From the NCBI GenBank assembly GCA_034004605.1, contig JAVEWJ010000003.1, forward strand, positions 1-64,000: a DNA stretch of 64,000 bases, read 5' to 3'. How positions within the stretch are numbered: position 1 is the first letter of the stretch; each line of letters starts with the position of its first letter. The notes below the pieces were generated by a model that was given only the letters and a program-made list of their open reading frames with translations, searched no databases and was not told the DNA's origin. The stretch is from JAVEWJ01 sp034004605. GTDB taxonomy: Bacteria > Patescibacteriota > Gracilibacteria > UBA1369 > LOWO2-01-FULL-3. Made by a program: the position numbers and the translations under genes. Shown here one piece after another: positions 59,643 through 64,000 of this stretch.

Positions 59643-62018
59643 ATGATGAAAAAACTACTTTCACTACTCGTTGCGGTATCGATGCTTTCAAGCACGGCTG
59701 CATACGCTGTAGGAATCGCTGATGGCGGATCCGGTTCTGTTACGGACTATATCTCTAGTCTTACAGTTTCCAGAGAAACCGTTAATCCGGCTCAAAATTT
59801 GAGCACAACTGTAAATGTAAGCCTTGCAAACACGGCTTCTATTTATGTGTATGTTCTCAATGCGTCCTTCGATGTTGTTACAACATTAAAGACAAACGGA
59901 ATTTTGACTCCAGGCACATACTCGTATGAATGGAACGGAACAGTTTCAAACATCGCGGGTGGCACAGCTCTTTCCGATGGCACTTATACTATAAGAGCTT
60001 TCGCCTACTCCACAGTAGACGGATCCGTTGTAGATTATGCTTATCAAAGAGTAACACTCGACAACGAGGGACTTATTCCTCCTGTTGCAACTCTTGATTT
60101 GTCAGGTCTTACAGTTTCACCTTCTTCTTTTGTTGCAGGTCAAGATACCGGTTCAACAATCACTTTCAATGTAAACCAAGCGGCTTATGTTGATGTTGAA
60201 GTTAGAAGCGGTTCTACGGTTGTAAAACAATTTGCAAACTATAACGGTTCAACACTTTTATCAAACACATCTTATTCAATGGTGTGGGATGGTAAAAACG
60301 ATAGCGGTTCATATGTTTCAAACGGAACATATACAGTGTACGCTTCAGCTACAAATTCAAACGGAACAGACAGCATGACTGCTTCTGTTACAGTTGGTTC
60401 TACAAGCACAAGCTCCGATTTGATCAAAAATTTCACACTTAATCCTTCTTCAAACTGGGATCCTTCAGAGGATGACGAACTTGAAATCGAATTTGAACTT
60501 ACAGACGATGTTGAAGACTTAACAGTTGTTGCAAAGAAAGGTTCAAAAACAGTCGAAATTATCGACGAGGAAGATGCAAGCGAAGATGACTACTCTGAAA
60601 CATGGGATGGTACAGATGATGATGGTGATGACGTTGAAACAGGTACATGGGAAATTCGAATCACTGCTGACGATGAAACCGTTTCTAGATATATCGATAT
60701 TGTAAGAGAAAAACCGGAAATCACAGAAGCTTTTGTAACAAAAACATCAATCGATAATGAAATCGGTGAAGTTACAAACCTTGTATTTAAGGTTGATAGC
60801 GATGCTGTTGTGACTGTTGAGCTTTATGACGGTTCAAAAAGACTTTCAAAACTTCTTGAAGACGAAGATGTCGTGAAAAATAAATGGTACAGTGTCGAAT
60901 GGGATGGAACAGATGAAGGCGACGAAGTGGATGAGGGTTCTTACACTCTTAAAATCACAGCTGAAAACGAAGTGGACGATGATATCTATGATACTGAGTC
61001 TGTAAACGTTACAGTTGATGAAGATACAACTTCAAGCTCAAAATCAAATATTACAAACGACTATACAGCTCCAGTTGTCTTTGATGACAAGGAAGGTGAA
61101 TATTTGACAGTAAAATATTGTATTGATGAAGACGCTGAAGTTTTCTTGGCTATCTACAAAGGTATGTCTGCAAGCGGCTCAACAGAAATCGAACTTATGG
61201 ACTACGTCGATCAAAACGATGGATGCCATGAAGTAAAATGGAATGTTGAAGACGATAACGATAAAGCTCTTAAAGACGGTGTATATTCTTACAAACTCAT
61301 CACAAGTGTTGATGGTAAGAAAGAAACCGAGACAGGCAGATTCGTTGTAGGAAATGCAGGAAATTCAAGCGATGATGATGATGATGACGACGATAATGAT
61401 GATGTTCAACCGGTAAAATGTGGTAGTACTTATTACGATGTGACAGGTGTTTCACCTGAAATGTGTGAGGCTATTACATGGACTACAAACGAAGGTATCT
61501 TCTCGGGTTATTCCGATGGATCTTTCAGACCTTACCAAAACATCAACAGAGCTGAAACTCTTAAAGTTGTATTTGAAGCTTTCAGAGATAAAGTAGCGCT
61601 TCTTCCGGCAAACGGTTCTACACTTGGATTTAAAGATGTAAACCCGGATGGCTGGTATATGACTTATGCAAGAACAGCTAAGTTCTACGGAATGTTGCAT
61701 GGATATATCAATGAGACTGAGGCTAGATTTTCAAACAACATCAACAGAGCTGAATTCCTAAAATTCGCTCTTGAAGCAAGCGACGCTTTCACGGCATGGG
61801 AAATCCCGGGCTTTGAGACAACAAGCTATGCCGATGTAAGTGATACTACTCCGTCTTGGTACCATGACTACGCTGGAGTTGCAGATACATACAACCTTTA
61901 CAACACATACTATGATGTTGAAAGCGGAAGAGTATTCTTAAGACCTGGCCAATTGGTACAAAGAGGTGAAGTTGCACTTCTACTCTACAGAATGTATTTA
62001 AACGGTTTACTTAACTAA
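59643..62018 (+). CDS. S-layer homology domain protein (paralogue 2, probably major)
   Basis: 791 aa. Signal peptide with cleavage after AYA (about residue 22). FlgD-like Ig modules as in the upstream gene (MVWDGKNDSGSYVSNGTYTV, TWDGTDDDGDDVETGTW), then an Asp-run linker (about 578-590) and three C-terminal SLH units (ITWTTNEGIFSGYSDGSFRPYQNINRAE and two more). Codon use is biased to a small set (ACA, TCA, GAT, GTT), as in a highly expressed gene. Strong promoter upstream and terminator downstream. Likely the main S-layer protein, with the upstream gene as a relative. Confidence 0.93.
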   Translation: MMKKLLSLLVAVSMLSSTAAYAVGIADGGSGSVTDYISSLTVSRETVNPAQNLSTTVNVSLANTASIYVYVLNASFDVVTTLKTNGILTPGTYSYEWNGTVSNIAGGTALSDGTYTIRAFAYSTVDGSVVDYAYQRVTLDNEGLIPPVATLDLSGLTVSPSSFVAGQDTGSTITFNVNQAAYVDVEVRSGSTVVKQFANYNGSTLLSNTSYSMVWDGKNDSGSYVSNGTYTVYASATNSNGTDSMTASVTVGSTSTSSDLIKNFTLNPSSNWDPSEDDELEIEFELTDDVEDLTVVAKKGSKTVEIIDEEDASEDDYSETWDGTDDDGDDVETGTWEIRITADDETVSRYIDIVREKPEITEAFVTKTSIDNEIGEVTNLVFKVDSDAVVTVELYDGSKRLSKLLEDEDVVKNKWYSVEWDGTDEGDEVDEGSYTLKITAENEVDDDIYDTESVNVTVDEDTTSSSKSNITNDYTAPVVFDDKEGEYLTVKYCIDEDAEVFLAIYKGMSASGSTEIELMDYVDQNDGCHEVKWNVEDDNDKALKDGVYSYKLITSVDGKKETETGRFVVGNAGNSSDDDDDDDDNDDVQPVKCGSTYYDVTGVSPEMCEAITWTTNEGIFSGYSDGSFRPYQNINRAETLKVVFEAFRDKVALLPANGSTLGFKDVNPDGWYMTYARTAKFYGMLHGYINETEARFSNNINRAEFLKFALEASDAFTAWEIPGFETTSYADVSDTTPSWYHDYAGVADTYNLYNTYYDVESGRVFLRPGQLVQRGEVALLLYRMYLNGLLN

Positions 62019-62121
62019 TATGAATGTGAGCGCGGGTGTGTAAGAGGGGTGCCTAAAAGTCCCGGCCCGGCGCAAATAGATACAAGTACGGAAGACATTT
62101 TTCATAGGAATGAGGGGGAAA

Positions 62122-62149
62122 AGCCGACTTCGAAAGGGGTCGGTTTTTT
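62122..62149 (+). terminator. Terminator of SLH paralogue 2
   Basis: 10-bp stem AGCCGACTTC/GGGGTCGGTT (with G-U pairs), GAAA tetraloop, followed by TTTT. It lies about 100 bp after the stop, so the 3' untranslated region is rather long. Confidence 0.82.
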
Positions 62150-62299
62150 CTTTCCAAATTTTTTTGCGTCAGCAAAAAATTTATGCATCGGCTTTTGCGT
62201 TAATTTGGGCTGGAAAGTCGAATTAAATACCGGGCTATTTTTAGGTCTTCGGATAAAATTTTTTTAATTATTATTATGTGGTTATTTGTCAATTTTAAC

Positions 62300-62328
62300 T
62301 TGACTAATTTGCGTTTTTTGTTCAGAAT
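62300..62328 (+). promoter_or_regulatory. Possible promoter of Cys-rich lipoprotein
   Basis: TTGACT (62300-62305), 17-nt spacer, CAGAAT (62323-62328). It would give a leader of about 210 nt, unlike the short leaders elsewhere. Confidence 0.35.
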
Positions 62329-62531
62329 GCACTCTGCCGTGAATTTCGCTTTGTTTGTGTGTGCTCCATTAAGGGCGCATTCAAACTCGAGATTCATTGG
62401 TTGGACTTTGACAACACACTTCAAAAAACAACAACTGCGCTCTTATAGCGATTATTCGCTTGAGGCGCTAAAGATATGGCTTGGTGCTTTGGTGAGACAA
62501 CGGTGCTCTTACACGGGGGAAATACTCCCCC

Positions 62532-62537
62532 AAGGAG
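62532..62537 (+). promoter_or_regulatory. Shine-Dalgarno AAGGAG
   Basis: 6 nt before ATG 62544 and directly after the GGGGGA/TCCCCC hairpin, which could control access to it. Confidence 0.75.
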
Positions 62538-62543
62538 AAGGAC

Positions 62544-63769
62544 ATGCGAAAGGGTTTGTTGGTGGCGATGGGATTGGTGCTCAGCCTGATGGCTGGGTGC
62601 CTAGAAAATCAACCGGAAGTTTACGAGGAATCCAAAAGCAATGTGGGCGCGTACACCGAGGATGGGGAGATAATTATCCCCTGTACGGTTCCAAAGGAGG
62701 GGTGGGAGTTCGTTTGTGAGAACCCCGAATGCTGGAAGAGTACCTTCTGTTGCGTAGTAGATGGGTTTTGTGATTCAAGTGGGACGGAAAATAAAGACAC
62801 TTGTCCCGCCGACTGTGACCCAGGGCCTATCTGCGGTGATGGTACCTGCGCTGAAGGCGAGACAGTTACAAATTGTCCCGCCGACTGTAACCCAGGGCCT
62901 ATCTGCGGTGATGGTACCTGCGCTGAAGGCGAGACAGTTACAAATTGTCCCGCCGACTGTAACCCAGGGCCTGTCTGCGGTGATGGTACCTGCGCTGAAG
63001 GCGAGACAGTTACAAATTGTCCCGCCGACTGTNNNNNNNNNNCGGTGATGGTACCTGCGCTGAAGGCGAGACAGTTACAAATTGTCCCGCCGACTGTAAC
63101 CCAGGGCCTGTCTGCGGTGATGGTACCTGCGCTGAAGGCGAGACAGTTACAAATTGTCCCGCCGACTGTGACCCAGGGCCTATCTGCGGTGATGGTACCT
63201 GCGCTGAAGGCGAGACAGTTACAAATTGTCCCGCCGACTGTAACGAGGGGTCGTTCGAAGGCCTTTGCAAAGACGGCATCGACAACGACTTAAATGGCTA
63301 TGCCGATGGATACGATGCGGCCTGCTGGGCCGAGAAAGTTGCAGAGTTCAAGCTCTGCAGGAAAGATCCCGGCTCGGGATTTTTGAGGACAGTCAAGCAT
63401 GTCCAGTTCGAATGCCCAAACGCGGTGGGTTACACAGAATTCACTGTTGACGACTGGGTTAACCCCGTCACTGGAACTCAGTTCGATTGCTTGACTTTCT
63501 ACACGCTCGGCTCTGAGTTCAAAAACGGTACCAACGTAGGGTGCAAATATTGGATTGAGAGTGACGGGTATAGTATCTCCACCAGGCAAAAGATGAGCTG
63601 GTATCCTGCAGACGTGTCCATGGAGCCTGAGCTACTTGGGCCCATGAATGAGTCGGGGAAAGTTTGCTTGAACGGTTATACTGGTCCGGCGACGCTCCCC
63701 TACTTCACCCCTACCCCTGGCAACTTCGAATGGACCCAGGGAGTTCTCGGAGGATGCAACTTCTGGTAG
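62544..63769 (+). CDS. Cys-rich repeat lipoprotein, interrupted by an assembly gap
   Basis: Lipoprotein with signal MRKGLLVAMGLVLSLMAGC (Cys19). After a Cys-containing start region come at least six 24-residue repeats of the type CGDGTCAEGETVTNCPADC plus a NPGP/DPGP linker. A C-terminal domain of about 175 residues begins CKDGIDNDLNGYADGYDAAC, a Ca-binding-like Asp motif. Ten N at 63033-63042 break the frame: the parts before and after are in different frames. A true gap of 17 bases, or 17 plus any number of 72-base units, would rejoin them. Strong SD, GC-rich codons. Related repeats occur in the protein at 49875. Confidence 0.8.
62823..63241 (+). repeat. 72-bp tandem repeats (24 aa per unit), at least six copies
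   Basis: Near-identical units differing mainly at two codons (ATC/GTC and AAC/GAC). Three lie before and three after the N gap. The copy number is uncertain because near-perfect repeats of this size collapse in assembly. Confidence 0.9.
63033..63042. other. Assembly gap (10 N)
   Basis: Ten N within the tandem repeats. By comparison with the other units, 17 bases are missing at the least, so the gap size is nominal. Confidence 0.95.
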
Positions 63770-63794
63770 TGACTGGTGGGAGTGCGGATAAAAT

Positions 63795-63846
63795 GCCACG
63801 AAAGTGGCCGGACGGATGACCGAATCATCCACACATTGAAGTGTGT
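63795..63846 (+). other. Three consecutive stem-loops in the 3' region
   Basis: GCCAC-GAAA-GTGGC (63795-63808), GGATGA/TCATCC (63814-63830) and ACACA/TGTGT (63831-63846) precede the terminator stem. A string of four hairpins after a stop codon suggests a structured 3' end or small RNA. Function unknown. Confidence 0.5.
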
Positions 63847-63856
63847 CAAAGAAATC

Positions 63857-63887
63857 AGGGCCCCCGTGAAAACGGGGGCCCTTTTTC
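63857..63887 (+). terminator. Terminator of Cys-rich lipoprotein gene
   Basis: 11-bp stem AGGGCCCCCGT/ACGGGGGCCCT with a GAAA tetraloop, then TTTTT. No gene is seen between here and the window end. Confidence 0.92.
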
Positions 63888-64000
63888 GTAGGTATTAAAT
63901 GTTTTTTTATTTTTAATTTTTATGAACAATTTATTTGTTCGGCAAATATTGGTTTTTATTTTAAGAAAATTTTTTTAATTTTTTTAAAGAGAATTATTGT

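Larger units (their letters stand above)
62019..62531. other. Intergenic region with terminator, long leader and SD-proximal hairpin
   Basis: About 510 bp without a convincing gene. It holds the SLH terminator, a possible promoter at 62300, a leader of about 200 nt and the stem GGGGGA/TCCCCC (62515-62531, 5-nt loop) that ends right before the SD of the next gene. Open frames here (for example from 62276) run through the next gene in another frame and are rejected. Confidence 0.55.

Noticed and set aside
62276..62719. 147-aa plus-strand open frame
   Set aside because: It covers the promoter, leader and SD and then overlaps the lipoprotein signal peptide in another frame; composition is not protein-like.
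62823..63241. CRISPR array
   Set aside because: The repeats are contiguous 72-base coding units in frame, without spacers.

Overview
The window comes from an uncultured, low-GC bacterium. TGA works as a stop (for example at 19869-19871) and does not interrupt the long genes, so the UGA-glycine code of some candidate phyla is not in use. Most genes start without a Shine-Dalgarno (SD) sequence, a short A-rich stretch after a sigma70-like promoter: the inferred leaders are often only 5-40 nt. Surface proteins carry SLH domains, many genes are family-only or unrecognised, and the sequence has a 10-N scaffold gap (63033-63042), as expected of a metagenome assembly. A Patescibacteria/CPR-type lineage (Peregrinibacteria or relatives) is my best guess, but this is inference.

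Layout. 0.2-8.4 kb: MFS transporter with an SD, DUF2202 lipoprotein, TspO, tRNA-Leu(CAG), FkbM methyltransferase, DUF763, metallophosphoesterase, RF-like GGQ protein, Nudix. 8.4-23.3 kb: lipoprotein, HtrA protease, two large paralogues that look like tandem winged-helix proteins (10.4-12.6 and 17.1-19.2 kb), MFS, Zn carboxypeptidase-like protein, YgjP peptidase, PIF1-like helicase, and a duplicated membrane protein overlapping a GH-A-like TIM barrel. 23.3-35.3 kb: AEC transporter, an HD-domain gene broken by one base, tRNA-Gly(GCC), a DUF4956-VTC-CotH operon, rpsO-pnp, CorA, DUF3307 plus a cNMP-binding protein. 35.4-45.2 kb: PAS membrane protein, leuS, a small SD cassette, then an ECF sigma factor followed one base later by a giant alpha-2-macroglobulin-like protein. 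45.2-53.4 kb: CHASE2 adenylate cyclase and a group of surface proteins (tail-anchored, long-leader lipoproteins, Cys-rich, PilX-like). 53.5-64 kb: HflX, O-antigen-ligase/TPR protein, two tandem SLH-domain proteins, and a Cys-rich repeat lipoprotein with the assembly gap.

The most striking object is the protein at 39814-45168. A complete Hint (hedgehog/intein, BIL-like) domain of 129 residues, from Cys1030 to His1157-Asn1158, sits exactly where the macroglobulin bait region should be, and the usual thioester CxEQ motif is missing. The protein has a short cytoplasmic N-terminus and one membrane helix, and its partner is an ECF sigma factor. Together these suggest a self-processing envelope protein that may report to transcription.

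A second theme is a set of single-gene units (231-1487, 38575-38999, 45423-45718, about 62300-63887) with strong SDs, higher GC and their own hairpins, set into an SD-poor, AT-rich background.
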